A DNA stretch of 64,000 nt, taken from positions 18,845,256-18,909,255 of the forward strand of contig NC_135357.1 of assembly GCF_051622035.1 (NCBI RefSeq), read 5' to 3'. The position numbers and the translations under genes are program-made. This DNA comes from Arctopsyche grandis (taxonomy: Eukaryota; Arthropoda; Insecta; Trichoptera; Hydropsychidae). The notes under the pieces were generated by a model. The model ran no database searches. It had not been told where the DNA came from and worked only from the letters and a program-made list of their open reading frames with translations. This document shows positions 33,532 to 46,906 of this stretch, in pieces (positions within the stretch are counted from its first letter, which is position 1; every line of letters begins with the position of its first letter).

Positions 33532-36500
33532 ATGAGTCTTAAAGTTTACCTTTTGTTGTCTATTAATATTTTATGTCTACGCTTTGCTCATACACAGACA
33601 TGTAAGTTTATAGAGTACCATACCAAAACCTATGTGGTGCCGTTATTTGTCATAGTTTGTATAATGCAATGCAAGAAGTGTGATCTAATTGTTGTATAGG
33701 TTCACGTGTAATTATTTTAAAAGTTAACAAGGTAAATCTCAACTGGTGTTTGCCTGTTTGCGAATAAATATTTTTTTTCTGAGAAAGAAATTTGTGAATA
33801 ATTATTAATTACAAATCAACGTTTTTCACATTTGGTCACCTTGAAATTTGAGGACAACTGACCACAAATGTTGCTGCAAATGTATATACATATTCACATA
33901 TATGTATGTATATATATCACAGTGAAATTATATTTCAAGTGAAAATATATTTTCACTGACATCATAACCAGTTACATTTTCAGGGTTGGTTTTATTCATT
34001 TAAGATTAGATTGTTAGGGCTGTTATTATTTAAGGGTTAGGATAGGCTAGGTTAAGTAAGGGTTGGCGCTATTAATTTAAGATTGGGTTATTAGGGTTAA
34101 ATTTATAGAGTTTTTAAACGTTGTAAATTAATTGTTTGATACATTTTCATTGGTGAAAATATATTTTCACATGAAATATGCTTTCACTATAACATATACA
34201 TATATATACATATATATGTATGTATGTATGTACATATTGTTGCAAATACATTTTATATACTCGCAAATCGATGCAACCTTTTTAAACATTTAAAACAACT
34301 GCTATGACGTGTTATGTTGAATGTGAAAGTTTTCGAAAACTTTTATATTGTCAAGTATATAAAAGTGACATCATTTTTGATTATTTTTCCTTGTTAATAG
34401 TTATATATATAAATAAGTTTTGATTTGTTTTCCTTGTATGTTTAGAAATGGTCTTCTAGAAATATACATACTAAGATTTCATCTTCATGTGATCATAATC
34501 AAAAATAACATTTTAGTGCAAATAATTAATTGCATCAGAATTTTTTTTATGATTTTAGCAAATTTACCAAGAGTTAATTGTGTGGATAGATATAGTGGTA
34601 GAAGGGGTTTGTGTTCATACTACAATAATTGTTTTTATGCTCAAGTTTTATACGAATATCAACGAATCACACCAACAATTTGTGGATATATATGTGGGTA
34701 TATTTTTTAATTTTTTTTTATCTTATTAAAATTAAATATAACCTGTATTTTAAACACTTTTTTAGCATCATATCCTATAGTTTGCTGTCCAAATACTGAC
34801 CAAAATTCTGCACAAAAACCAACAAATAATGGGGATTTCACATTTCCGGAGAATTCAAATGATACTCCAAATAAAAATCCAGGAAATACAATAAGAACAA
34901 GTGAAAGAAGTAATTTTTTTATTATATTATACAATTTACTATTACTTTACTTGAAGTACTATTATTAAATACCCGGCTTCACTCGGTGTTTGTAACATAA
35001 ACAGCTTAAACATGGCAAAACAATCTAATAGTAAACATTCATTTGTATTTTTATTAAATTTATTTGAATCGAAAAAAAATAATATTTGACGATATCTATG
35101 TCGTCGTCATAGAAACTTTGAGTTTTTCGATGCTCCCAACAAACCTTTAAGCCTTACATACATATATGTATATACAAACTCTTTCGAAATTATATATTAT
35201 ATATTACATATATAAGTATAATAAGTGCATGTGGTGACTAGTCACCGGACCCAGAAGGTGCCGCGTATTGTTCAAAGGTTGTAAATGCTTTGTTAAAGGT
35301 TTGCCGAACCTTTTTTACAAAGGATTTACAACAATGGAACAATGGATAGCACTGTGACTATCCGGTGTCTAGTGATGAAATACATATGCACTTTGAGTAT
35401 CAGATCATTCATTCCATAAATTATATACATATATGTATGCAGTGATGTGCTGCTTAAATTCTATCAACCAGCTCGCACCTTGGCAAACACCCCCCTTCCC
35501 CATTTTCATACATTTTTTTTTCAAATTAAACAGAAAAATTACATTACAAAATTATTTATTTTACATTACATAAATTTATGGAGGCGTAGGGGAATGAATC
35601 GACGGAGTGTTGTACACACGACTATTTATTATTTATATTGATAATTAAATAAAAAAAATGTAAGAACTAATTCTCCGAACCAAAATTATTTTTAGCAACC
35701 AGCTTGATAGGGTCGGTGAAAACCCATAGTAGCACATCGTGCATATATGTACATATCATTATAGTTTATCTCCCACTGCTACATGTATACATTATATTTT
35801 TTCCTCGCTATTGTGCATTTTTTCCCTAATAAATATGATATTTTTCCTTGTTCATATTTTAAGAATAAATTTTCTCTTTTGCTGTTATTATGTAAATATA
35901 CATATTGTAAATTAGCTTATCACCAACATTTTTAATTTATTTTTTTAAGTATGTACGTACATGTAAAGTAGGATTTTGTCAGGATTAATTGATGGTATTT
36001 AATAGGATTTAGAGAGTGTCAATAAATTTTTTTATGAAATCAATCGCCAAAAAATATTTTCATTTGTACTTTTTATAAAGTTTTTTATTTTTTACTGGCA
36101 CGATATGAGTATGTACATATGTACATATATATGTATTGTATTATATGTATACACGAACTTTTTTTTTCACAAATTCTTAACATGGTTATTAAAATTCATT
36201 TAAATAATAAAATCCAGCTTTCTTTTCTAACAAAGCTTTTGAAGAGGTTGAAAAATTTCTGCCGCTTTTCTATTTCTTCTATGGTTTTGGGGGAGTGTCA
36301 TAGCCCTCTGCCCCCTCCCTGATTTAGTTCACCATACATACAAGTACTATATTGTAGAATCAGTAAATAGCCCACAACGTATATGTATGTAGATAGAGAG
36401 AAGTTGATACTATGAAAACTACAAATGTTATAAAAATAATAAATTATATATTTACAGAATGTAACCAATACAGTTCCAATATAATTCATAGAGTACAAGC

Positions 36501-38962
36501 AGTGACATTAACTGCAAATCCAGAAACTTTGACGCCAACTCTATCTAATTGTGATTATAAAAATCCACTGATTGTGGGTGGAGAAGAAGCCAGAATTGCT
36601 GAATTCCCTCATATGGTGAACGTGATTTATATAATACACACACATGTGTTTTATTTTGTTAACTTAACTAATTGACATTAATTAATATATCTTTATTTAA
36701 GGCTGCCATTGGCTGGCAAAATGCAGCAAATGATTATGATTGGCTGTGTGGTGGATCTTTAATTAGTGAAAATTTTGTATTGACTGCAGCTCACTGTACT
36801 CATCAAAGAGGCATAGCAAAGTAAATATAATTTTAACTAAAATTGATTACTTCACAATGTATTCGTATTTTAAATATTTATGTGGGTAAAAGAAAAGCGG
36901 GTACATATGTGTGAAATCATCTACCACTTAAGAAATTAACACTCAAAACTTCATATAATGTATTTTAAATAAATAAAAAAAAAATCATTCAAATTCAAAT
37001 TTACATTGAAATGCATTATTTGAAGTTATTTGATATTCAATTACATACATACATATGTATGAAAGTTTTCCTATGGAATTTTTAAAATTTTAGTCCTGAA
37101 CCAAGTATTGTCCGTGTGGGTGATCATAATTTGAAAATGGATAACGAAGGAGCGTATCCTCAAAACATTGAAATTGATGGTATTTCTCAACACCCAAACT
37201 ACCAATATCCATCGAAATACAACGATATTGCATTGTTGCGCTTAGCATCTTCCGCCAGGTGAGGCTATGTAAATAGCATTTATTTTATTTTGCATAATAA
37301 TCAATTAAACACACAATTTTATCGTACAAAAATCGTTTCCGCGTGTTGGAGTATATTTTGATATCATCTTTTCAATTTTGCATACTTGCATGAAGGTATA
37401 TATTGCTATAGAAATTCAAAAATATTGTATATATTTTGAATGATATGTATGTATTCAGTGCCGGTTTTAGGGGGGAGGGGGCTGGGTCGGGCGACGCCCG
37501 AGGGCGCCAAATAAGTTAGGGCGCCATTCATAGCGCCAAAGGCGCTTTAAAATTTAAACTTAGAGCGCCAAAGGCCTTATATAATTTTAGATTAGAGTGC
37601 CAAAGGCACCTTTACTTTCTAAACTCAAACATTTGTACTCGGCAAATTCTATTCATTGAGTGAATGCGCATTTCCTTCGCATTAACGTTACCCTGTGGCA
37701 ACCACAATTTAAATCTTGTGCTATATGACGCTCCGAAATCTTCTGTAACATGGCAAACTTTTTTCGATATTCTCCGAAAATTGTTTACACTATGTATTTT
37801 CAGCTTCAATATATCGCTGGAAGATTCTAGCTGATTACGTACAATTATATTCCTAAAAAAATTATTTTAGATTCGAACAGTTAAACGAAAATTTAAAGAT
37901 GTGGCGTTTTTTGTATTTTGTAAACAATCTACTGGAAAGAGCCGATCTTCAAATTAAGCTCACCGTGAATTCAAAATCTGATATTATTAGCAATGAACTT
38001 ATCAATTTAAAAGCCTTTCTTTCAAATAAAGTTCAAGGTAAAATTAATCCTCATTGTATTAAATTTTATAAAACAGCATACTTTAAAATAACTATATCCA
38101 AACATTTGGGTTGATATGCTTTTGCTGACACTGCCTGAAACTGTAGCAAGGTCCCAAGCCCAGGAGAAGGAGGATGGTAATCTATTATTTTAGAAAAGAA
38201 ATAATTTTTTAAGGATGTTTAGAAAAAATTGCCCAAGGGCGCCAATTGGATGTAAGGCCGGCACTGTATGTAAACGTCTACTTCCTCTATTATGTACATA
38301 CTTCAAAAATAAGCGCCCAAACTGTCTTAATTATTACATAAGCATATATACCAAATTTTTCAATAGATTAAATAAATTCGTGCGTCCGGCATGTCTTTGG
38401 CAAGAAACTCTCACAGATAATCAACCACTGATAGCAACAGGATGGGGCAAACTTGGAAATCGTAAGTTAATTTGAATTATTTGCAATAAAATATAATTGA
38501 ATAAAATGATTTTAGCATATAACATATTTTTATGCAGATGATGAATCTGCAGACGTTTTGAACAAAGTAACTGTAAAAGTAATCAATCATGATTATTGCT
38601 CGGGACTATTTCCCAAGAATAATAGAAAATTGCCAAAAGGTATTGTAGATGAGCAGTTATGTGCAGGGGATTTAGATGGCGGTAAAGATACTTGTCAGGT
38701 AAACATTAAATTTTGAAATCAAATCAAATATTATAGTGAGTAATTAGGACAAAGGTTTTAACACATTTTTTAAACTTTCTTATTTTTTTAGGGTGATTCT
38801 GGTGGGCCACTGCAGTTGACTAAAAAGAATGGATGTATCTTTTATATTGCAGGTATAACATCATTCGGAAAAAGTTGCGCAGCTGTCAATAGTCCCGGTA
38901 TATATACAAAAGTAAGCAAGTATATAACATGGATTGAAAGTATAGTATGGCCTGGTGAATAA
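33532..38962 (+). CDS. CLIP-domain serine protease, copy 1 (CLIP-C-like)
   Basis: Nine exons: 33532-33601, 34559-34693, 34766-34909, 36458-36615, 36702-36820, 37094-37258, 38367-38461, 38538-38698, 38792-38962, giving 405 aa. Residues 1-20 form a signal peptide. A CLIP domain spans Cys31 to Cys75-Cys76 with Cys at 42, 48 and 65. A linker follows, then the activation junction NPL-IVGG (Leu154-Ile155). The triad is His200 (TAAHC), Asp253 (NDIALL) and Ser352 (GDSGGP); Asp346 in the pocket predicts trypsin-like cleavage after Arg or Lys. Leu at P1 of its own activation site is typical of CLIP-C proteases (Snake, Persephone, Manduca HP6/HP21), which are cut by an upstream protease and then activate CLIP-B enzymes. 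It is predicted to be a secreted haemolymph zymogen. AATAAA overlaps the stop codon. Introns 3 and 6 contain transposons. Confidence 0.92.
33918..34191. mobile_element. inverted-repeat element in protease intron 1
   Basis: Both ends carry AGTGAAA..AAATATATTTTCAC blocks in opposite orientation around a GGGTTA-rich centre. No coding sequence. Confidence 0.5.
34969..35205 (-). mobile_element. non-autonomous Helitron, family A, copy 4 (3'-truncated)
   Basis: Reverse-complement match to family A, from AATATATAATTTCGAAAGAG to GAAGCCGGGTA. The CTAG terminus is lost. It lies in intron 3 of protease copy 1. Confidence 0.7.
35238..35374. mobile_element. hairpin MITE, diverged copy
   Basis: Arms CTAGTCACCGG and CCGGTGTCTAG enclose the palindromic TTGTAAATGCTTTGT and GGTTTGCCGAACC core shared with the copies at 51916 and 60605. 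Confidence 0.65.
37456..38266. mobile_element. hAT element relic in protease intron 6
   Basis: Ends CAGTGCCGG and CCGGCACTG; flanks TATGTATT and TATGTAAA match at 6 of 8. Internal frames on both strands (for example FEQLNENLKMWRFLYF) faintly recall hAT transposase but are broken. The G-rich GGGCGCC repeats are subterminal. Confidence 0.7.
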
Positions 38963-39583
38963 AATTTATTTTATCAGTACAAAAAATTACGTTTTTTTAA
39001 TGAATTAAATAGTTTTAATGATGTTAATTTATTTTTTTAATCTATTATGACAAATAAACATATAAATAAACACTACGTATTTTTATTACTATAAAATACT
39101 GCTCGAAATCTTTGTAATGAAATTTTTAAGAAATAAAAATTAATTTTGTTTAAATATTGTGTACTTTTAGTAATTAGAATAAAATTGTCGATAACATGTT
39201 ATTCGTGGAATCCTTAAGGTCATCGATAAGATGGAGTTTATCGAACTTGCAGAGATGGCAAGCTAATTCAGTGCTACGGTACTCAAGCTGCGGGCCCCCA
39301 GGGAACATGGGCCCTTTGCTAAACAGAAAGATTTCACACTCTTCTGCCCAATGTACATAATAATTTCTGCTGTATTCAGTATGCGTCCGTTTGTCAATAA
39401 ATAACAACAATTAATGTATAGATAAAAAATATTTTCTGACAATTGGTTAAAAATAATGGATTCTTTTAAACCTTTTAAAATTATTTTATTCACAAAAGCT
39501 CCCAGAGGTCTAAATTTAGACTTCATATATGATCAAATAAAAGGATAAATACCACTGATTTAATGCATCTCTAACGTGTCAAT

Positions 39584-40144
39584 CAGGGATCCCAATCGAA
39601 TATTCGAGTATTCGAATTATTCGTTTGATTTTTCAGCCATTCGTTATTCGAATATATTTTGCAAAAAAGTTACTTTTTAAAAGATTTCATAAACAAGCTA
39701 TATTTCGCGATCTTACAATATATGTAAATTTATATCTAATTTATAATGCCACGTATTGGGATTGGTGAATATAAAAGGAAAAAGGCGCAGAAAACAGAAA
39801 TTAATTGAATTCAATATATGTAGATGTAAATAATGATGTTATTGCATCAACCAACGATGTTTGTGTAGAAATTTGGAAAGCATTTAAATATAATTAATCA
39901 ACTTATTATATTTTGTAAATTTATTTTTAATTGCAATTTTCTCCATTTTACAAACTATCTTTTATTTTATGTGTGTATTTTAGATTTATGTTTTATTAAT
40001 TTGAATATATTACATATATAAAGATGCTTAGTACGTGTGTAATTACCTTTTTTTAATTTTCGAATATATTCGAATATTCGAATAGCTCTTGATTTACTAT
40101 TCGATATTCGAATAGTTGAAGTCGACGAATATTTCGGACCCCTA
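39584..40144. mobile_element. hAT-type MITE
   Basis: Ends CAGGGATCCCAATCGAATAT and CGAATATTTCGGACCCCTA with a perfect 8-bp duplication GTGTCAAT (39576-39583 and 40145-40152). Subterminal TTCGAATATTCG palindromes recur at both ends. Confidence 0.88.
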
Positions 40145-41035
40145 GTGTCAATGCCTAACATTTGCATCGTTGCGAAAATAAAGTCACACTTTGTATGTCA
40201 ATAGCGTCAGTTACCTGAGCAATACCTGACTCGCATGAAATATTAATGTCAAAGAAACAATAACATTAACGAGCCATCACATTGGCAATGACCTTTAAAA
40301 TTTCCGAGATGTTTGAAACGTCACATACATAATGACAATGTCACAATCGTGAATGTCTATAATAGTTAAAATAATAAGGCAGAGTATTGCTGCATTGAAA
40401 GTAAAATATACATATTTCATTACGTAATTTTATTTCATCCACCAACAAACATTGGTTAATTAGTATGAATTAATTACGCAAAAACATGACATTTTCAATC
40501 AGCCAAATTGGAGAGAAGATGCGCATTCAATATTGAGTACACGCACCACGTTTGTAAATCCACTGCAAGCGATAGTCGTCAGTCGTAGACCGAAGTCGGT
40601 GTGGATCTGAAGTCATTCTCGTTGACTTCGTAAGTATTTTTATTTTGATATATGTAGTATTGTTGATATACGGTTGGACCCATAAAAAGTATTTCCACAA
40701 TGTTAGTTTAAAAATGTTATATATATACAATAATTTAATTTTACAGATTCCTAATTACCTATCAATACATTTGTGGAATATTTTTCCGCCAAGACTTAAG
40801 TGTACATGTCACTTTAGAACAAAATCTATATCTGAAAAACCGGTTTTTAATATCTACTCACTCTAATACTGTGTCACAGAACTATTGTTACATGACACAT
40901 TTTTAAGTATCTATTTGAAAGAATAGTTTCATTATTAACATCTATTTGCAAGGGGTGACCGTGAAAAAGTCGAAAATATTCGTTTATCATGCATACATAT
41001 GAAAAACGGTTATTATATATATATGTACATATATC

Positions 41036-41265
41036 AGTGGCGTGCGGTAAAAGTCTCTCTCCCCCCGTCGTACATCCTCACTTAATTTGCGTGAGCAGGA
41101 TACAACAGGAACAAGAGGAACAGGCTTTTCCTCTTGATATATATTATATATACATAGTACCGTTTACCATGCACCCTTTTTTTTTGATCTTTCGATTTTC
41201 GATCTTTGCCTTTCGATATTTGCTTTTTCGACCTTTTCACTTTCGATCCCGTGAGGTAGACCCGT
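41036..41265. mobile_element. composite MITE fragment
   Basis: The left end (CAGTGGCGTGCGGTAAAAG) matches the MITE at 22284. The interior matches one arm of the foldback family at 7197 and 49284 (GTACCGTTTACCATGCACCC, GATCTTTCGATTTTCGATC). Confidence 0.65.
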
Positions 41266-41280
41266 TTTATATACATGTAT

Positions 41281-41505
41281 CAGTGGCGGCCCGTCTATAT
41301 GGGCTGTGGGGCTGCAGTCTTCCCAATACAGTATAAATGCATGCTATTTTTGTCGTCCACATGGGCTGCGGGGCTGCAGACCTCCCAGTATAGTACATAT
41401 TCAAGCTATTTTTGCTTTCATTCGATCAACGGTTTGGTTAACGAACTACTACAGCCTGAATAATCTCTGCAGCCCCCCCACTATGAAATCTCACGAGCCG
41501 CTACT
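41281..41505. mobile_element. hAT-type MITE
   Basis: Ends CAGTGGCGGCCCGTC and CACGAGCCGCTACTG with a perfect 8-bp duplication ACATGTAT (41273-41280 and 41506-41513). It contains an internal direct repeat (GGGCTG-GGGGCTGCAG, twice). Confidence 0.92.
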
Positions 41506-41744
41506 GACATGTATACACATGTATTTTGTAAATTATTATCAATCGCAAAAAGTAATCAAACTTCGCTTCTTTTTACAGTAAATTACTCAAAAGAATTATT
41601 TTATTTACAAATATACACATATTGATTTGACTAAATACGTAAAATGAAGGTTTAATTATGTATTGGAAACTATTATTTTAATTTAAAACGTTTTTGTTTC
41701 TCAATTTTTTCATCAGAAGCCAATCGCCAAAGCTCTTCGTGAAA

Positions 41745-44522
41745 ATGCTGAATAACGTTAAAAGGATTTGGTTGTATTTGGTTGTATCTATTTCAATATT
41801 GAATGGGGCTTATTCACAATTGGACAGTAAGTATAATATTACATTAACCGACTTCATGGTATGCACTTTATCTTTAAAAAGTTAACATACATAATTATTA
41901 TGTTGTGATTTATTCAACACACGGGTGAAAGGGTCATTTGAAATATTTTTAGCGTCACATATGTACATATCATAACTAAATATACAAAAAAATGCATCGT
42001 TATTGGGGGTAAATTGGGGCTTTTATTTTCCAGGATGCCAACAAATGATGACTTAGTGCTATTTTGAAAACCTTGATGAAAGCTTCGAGACGGTAAAAAA
42101 GTATTAGTGTATCACTGGAAAAAATGCGTTTAAGTTTAGAAAGATTGTGTCGAAAAATAAGTGATTCTAGCCTTTATTATCAAGTTCAAAATATGTCAAA
42201 TGACCCCCATAAAATAATAATGTAATCTTATATATTATACTGAATTGACCTGTTTATTCAGATAAATAAATTTACAATTATTTACAAATTATGGAGGTAT
42301 TAAAATGATGTAAAATGAATTATTGTGTGTCACTAAACTAACAAACTACATATGTACATAAATGAAAAGTATTTTTTACAACATAAGCATAGTGGTAAAA
42401 TAACAATACATGCCACAAATCTACTAGAAATTAAAGTGTATGAAACTTAACTAATAACACATAAAATTTCTCAATAGTTGATAAAATGAATTTTTATCAC
42501 AAATTGGACATGTTTTTAAATTTGTATTCTGTTAGTTGACGACGCATGCGTGATTCCTAGAAATAATGAACAAGGTATCTGCAAAACTATTCGGCAATGT
42601 CCTGAAGTAATTCGACGTTTACAAACAGAAAGAATCAGACCTACAACTTGCGGATTTCAAGGTAAAATATGATTTTTATTTATGCTAATATGTATAATAT
42701 TGGCTTTTAAAAATATGAATTAAACTGTTTGGTACATAATTATTTTGATTTTACATACATATACATACTATAACTAAAGCCCGGACCCTGAGGGGGCCGT
42801 TTATTGTTCAAATGTTGTAATTGAACAATAAACGGCACACTTCCGGTCCTACCTCTAACTAAAACATAACTAATTATATTATAGGTAATTTAAATTATTT
42901 TTCTTTGTGCTGCACTTTAAGGTACACAAACCATTGTTTGCTGTCCAAATAGTAATCCTGCGCCTACATTTCCTCCGGACAGAAATACACGTCCCTCAAA
43001 TCCTAATAATTCAAATAGAGTACAACCTAACCAAGGTTCACAAAAAAGAATTTGCGAACGAAGTAAGTACATATATATATATAATGAAACATTTCAAACA
43101 TGTGTTTTATTATTTTATTTGCCCTATTTTTTTTTTAGAATGCGATGAATATAGTTCAAGAGTAGTGAGAGTAGTTGAGGCATTACCATTACTTCCTGAT
43201 CCAGAACCTTTATCATTTACGATAGCAAAGTGTGAATACAGTAATACACCACTAATTGTTGGTGGAGAAGAAGTAACTCTAGGCGAATTTCCTCATATGG
43301 TACGTATATAATATTTTTAATTATATAACGTGCTATACAATTACTGCTTATCAAATTGATATAAAGCGACATTATGTTATAGGCAGCAGTCGGATGGCCT
43401 TTGCGAGAAAGTAATGATTATTTATGGAGTTGTGGTGGATCATTGATAAGTGAAAACTTTGTATTGACCGCAGGTCATTGCTCAAGTGATGACAGAAATG
43501 CCAATATAGAAAGGTATACTTAAAATTAGTAGTTTTAAATTGAATTACTAGAATAAATCTACTTATCCATTGTTTGAAGTACCACATATTATATTGTATG
43601 GATGATATTATGATAAACTATAATTCTTTAGCACAACACCGACAATGGTACGGTTAGGAGAACATAATATAAAGAGCACAAACGATGGAGCTAATACTCA
43701 AGATATAAGAATTGACAGCATTATCAGACATCCTGATTATAAACCTCCAGCCAAATATAATGATATTGCTTTATTGCGGCTCGCAACGCCTGCCCGGTAA
43801 GTAATATGCAATATTGAACTCTTAATATTTAACAATTAGTAAAGAAATATAAAATCAGATAAATGTGAAATTTATTATACAGGTTAAACAAATTTGTTCG
43901 ACCAGCCTGTCTGTGGACAAAGCCCACCTATAGCCAACAACAAGCAATAGCAACTGGATGGGGTAGAATAGATTACGGTAATTTTAATAATAATAAAAAT
44001 TACACACATAATATATAACACAAGTTAGGAATCAAACCATATAAAGAAATCGAAATATCACGTTAATTAAAAAAAAACTGAATAATTTCCCATTATTAAT
44101 ACAGCTGAAGAAGCATCGGATGTCTTGCGTAGGGTGTCTATTAAGATCATCGATCAAGATGTATGCGTTTCCTTATACACGGATAGAAGTAGGAGGCTAG
44201 CGAGGGGAATTATCGGTGACCAGCTCTGTGCTGGAGATCTTAATGGTGGTAAAGATACTTGCCAGGTATGTACACTAATATTAATTATATCAATTTTTAT
44301 TTCACATATGAAATATTTACATAATATACACGGATAATTTATTTTTAGGGAGACAGTGGTGGTCCTCTGCAAGTGTCTGAGAAAAATAATATGTGCATAT
44401 TCTACATTGTTGGAGTAACATCATTTGGGTCTGGATGCGGAGGAAGAAATACTCCAGGGGTTTATACAAGAGTCAGTTCATACATAGACTGGATAGAGCG
44501 TACCGTTTGGCCAAGAGGATAA
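41745..44522 (+). CDS. CLIP-domain serine protease, copy 2 (CLIP-C-like)
   Basis: Nine exons: 41745-41826, 42536-42661, 42922-43062, 43139-43299, 43383-43513, 43632-43796, 43883-43977, 44105-44265, 44349-44522, giving 411 aa. The layout copies its upstream neighbour, with the same intron phases. Signal peptide 1-24; CLIP domain Cys32, 43, 49, 66, 76, 77; Pro/Asn-rich linker; activation junction TPL-IVGG (Leu155-Ile156). Triad: His202, Asp258 (NDIALL), Ser357 (GDSGGP), with Asp351 in the pocket. The His motif is TAGHC rather than TAAHC, a tolerated change. It is predicted to be a secreted zymogen acting in the same kind of haemolymph cascade as copy 1. Its linker has an additional Cys (ICERKC) not present in copy 1. 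A small MITE sits in intron 2. Confidence 0.92.
42779..42855. mobile_element. hairpin MITE, short copy
   Basis: Ends GCCCGGACCCTGAGGG and CCGGTCCTACCTC around a TTGTTCAA hairpin, with a perfect 8-bp duplication TAACTAAA (42771-42778 and 42856-42863). It is an internally deleted relative of the copies at 51916 and 60605, inside intron 2 of protease copy 2. Confidence 0.85.
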
Positions 44523-46906
44523 AGAACGATTATTTTCATATTTTAATTTAAATATTATATGGGCTAATCATTCGTGAAAAAGTAAACTTCACGCTTCTTA
44601 AAATACATATACATTTTAATTATATAGATAATTTACATACATATGTAAAATGAAGCATGAAATATGCCATACTTTACGCACTGATTAATATTTAAGTGGA
44701 GTATATTTTATATGTTTAGTTCAATATTACTACTTTCACTACTACATAAATTGTAAAACAAGTAAAGCCTTTTGAAATTACAAGATGAATTTGATCGGTT
44801 GTTTACAAATCTTCTCAAGTGAAAATCAATGTAATTTTCGCATAATATGTGTAATATTCAACATCAGTTGGTTTTTCAGTAACAATTGAGCATTTCTCGG
44901 CATTAAAAATTAAATATGTATGTGTGTACATACATATGTAAGTAATATTATAGATTCAAAAATGAGAGTACTTTTCATACATCGTCTTATTTATAAAAAA
45001 TGCTTTCGTTCTAAGCAATCGATATTATTAATTAACAATATATGTTCATAATACATTAACGAAGATTACTTTTATTACAATTCTTTCCATTATATGTATA
45101 CACATATTATCAAAATGTATAGGTATGATTTATTTAAAATATTTTTTCGTCCAAAGTTGTTGTTGTTTTTCATGTATTAAAATTTATCTATATATGTATG
45201 ATGTAACATTATTGAAATTAATAATATTCGAATATGCATATACATATAGTAAATAATAAGCGACATTCCTAATTGACCTAATTATAAGCCCGTAATTTTA
45301 AAATGTCATCAATATTTTTTATATATTAAACAATATATGTATAAATAAAAAAAAATTGTACTAGACCTGTATTATTCAAACATTTTCCATATTATACTTA
45401 CCAAAAAACCTAGAAGTAATTCAAGAGCTTTGTAACAAGAAAAGTTTTAATTTTTCAAAATATTTTTTATAACCGTTCAATGAATTTTATTGAATTTATA
45501 GTAAAAATAATTTTATCTGGTCATCCATTATTAAATCTTGGTTGTAATAATTGCTGAATTTTAAACATTTTCACGAAATTGGTTTGTACAAAATCAATGG
45601 TAGGTATAATGGTATTTATTTATTATAAAATAATGAAAAAATATAAAAAGCCATAATAAATTTACGATTAGCAAGGAATTCACAATATCTCTGCAAATCA
45701 TAAAGCGTAACTAACCTGAAGGTGGATGAGTTTTTCATGTTATTGAGCATGTGAATTTCAAACTGATAATAGAATATTGGAGAATATTAACACCAGCTAA
45801 ACTTTCACTTTTAATACAATTCATCGTGGGCTAGATTTTCATATACAACCAGTTTTAGCGACCTTGCGTTAAACTGGTTGTTAACTTGTCTGAAGTGACA
45901 TTTCCTTTTGTAAAAGCATTTTAGTATAAAGTCAAGAATTTTTCGGCTTTATTTGAATATCTATAGATTTAATGAAAGTATGTAGATATCTAGTTTTTAT
46001 GTACTTTTTTGTATAATATAATATGTATAAGAATTTCGATGAAAATAAACAGAAAATTATTATTTTTGAAAGTATTTATATAATATTTAAGTACATGTAT
46101 TGTAATACAAACATTAAGTACATTTTAATTCATGCATGAGTATAAACAGACACATCATACACACATACATCAGGGGTATTTATATTTTTTAAATCGTAAA
46201 AAATTAAAAAACAAAGTATTGCATAGTTTATATGTAAGTAAAAATGCAAAGGAGGTATGTAAAAATACATGAACACGCAGTATATTGACAATAATAATAA
46301 AATTTGATTTACATGTGTAGCTATCTTTATTGCGAAAATGTACAAATTGGAATGCTGTTTTCAACCAAACATACATACTTTGTAAACTGTTCTAACAATC
46401 ACTGATGTGTTTAAAAAACGGCGATGCACTCTGCAGGCAATTGGATAGGATATCGCTCCACTTATCAATAATTGCAAATTGCACACATCTGCAATTCGAA
46501 ATCTGTATGTAATTTGTAGTGTCAGATTTATAATATAGTATGATATTTTCTCATCAAAATATATTAACACATTATCACCGGTAATCAAAAATATTGATAA
46601 TATACCAAAAACGTTTGAAAATACAATCTATTTAAGAATCAATTTTCTTAAAAATACACTGGAATGCCAGAAACATTTTATGTTACTTTTTAATTTAACA
46701 ATTTTAAATATCAACCTTCATTGGAGTTAAAATAATACCAATAAATTTATTCATATAAATATAAAAATATTCTATACACATTTTAAAAAAAATCTATTTA
46801 AAATTTTACAAACGTATTCTATTTTTACAAGGTTTTTATTAATAAAAGTTCCACTACGTCATATATTTTTTCTTTTAAAATCTGAAAAATATGTATGAAT
46901 ACACTA
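44523..46906. other. intergenic, no gene seen
   Basis: AT-rich sequence with short frames only. It should include the 3' UTR of protease copy 2 and, near 46834 (TTTATT on the plus strand), a possible polyadenylation signal for the minus-strand UAP1 gene. Confidence 0.6.

Noticed and set aside
37899-38114. 71-codon frame as an additional protease exon
   Set aside because: It lies inside a hAT relic in intron 6, and the protease reading frame is continuous without it.
41306-41581. Frames with repeated Gly-Leu-Gln/Cys-rich segments
   Set aside because: They come from the direct repeat inside the hAT MITE at 41281-41505.
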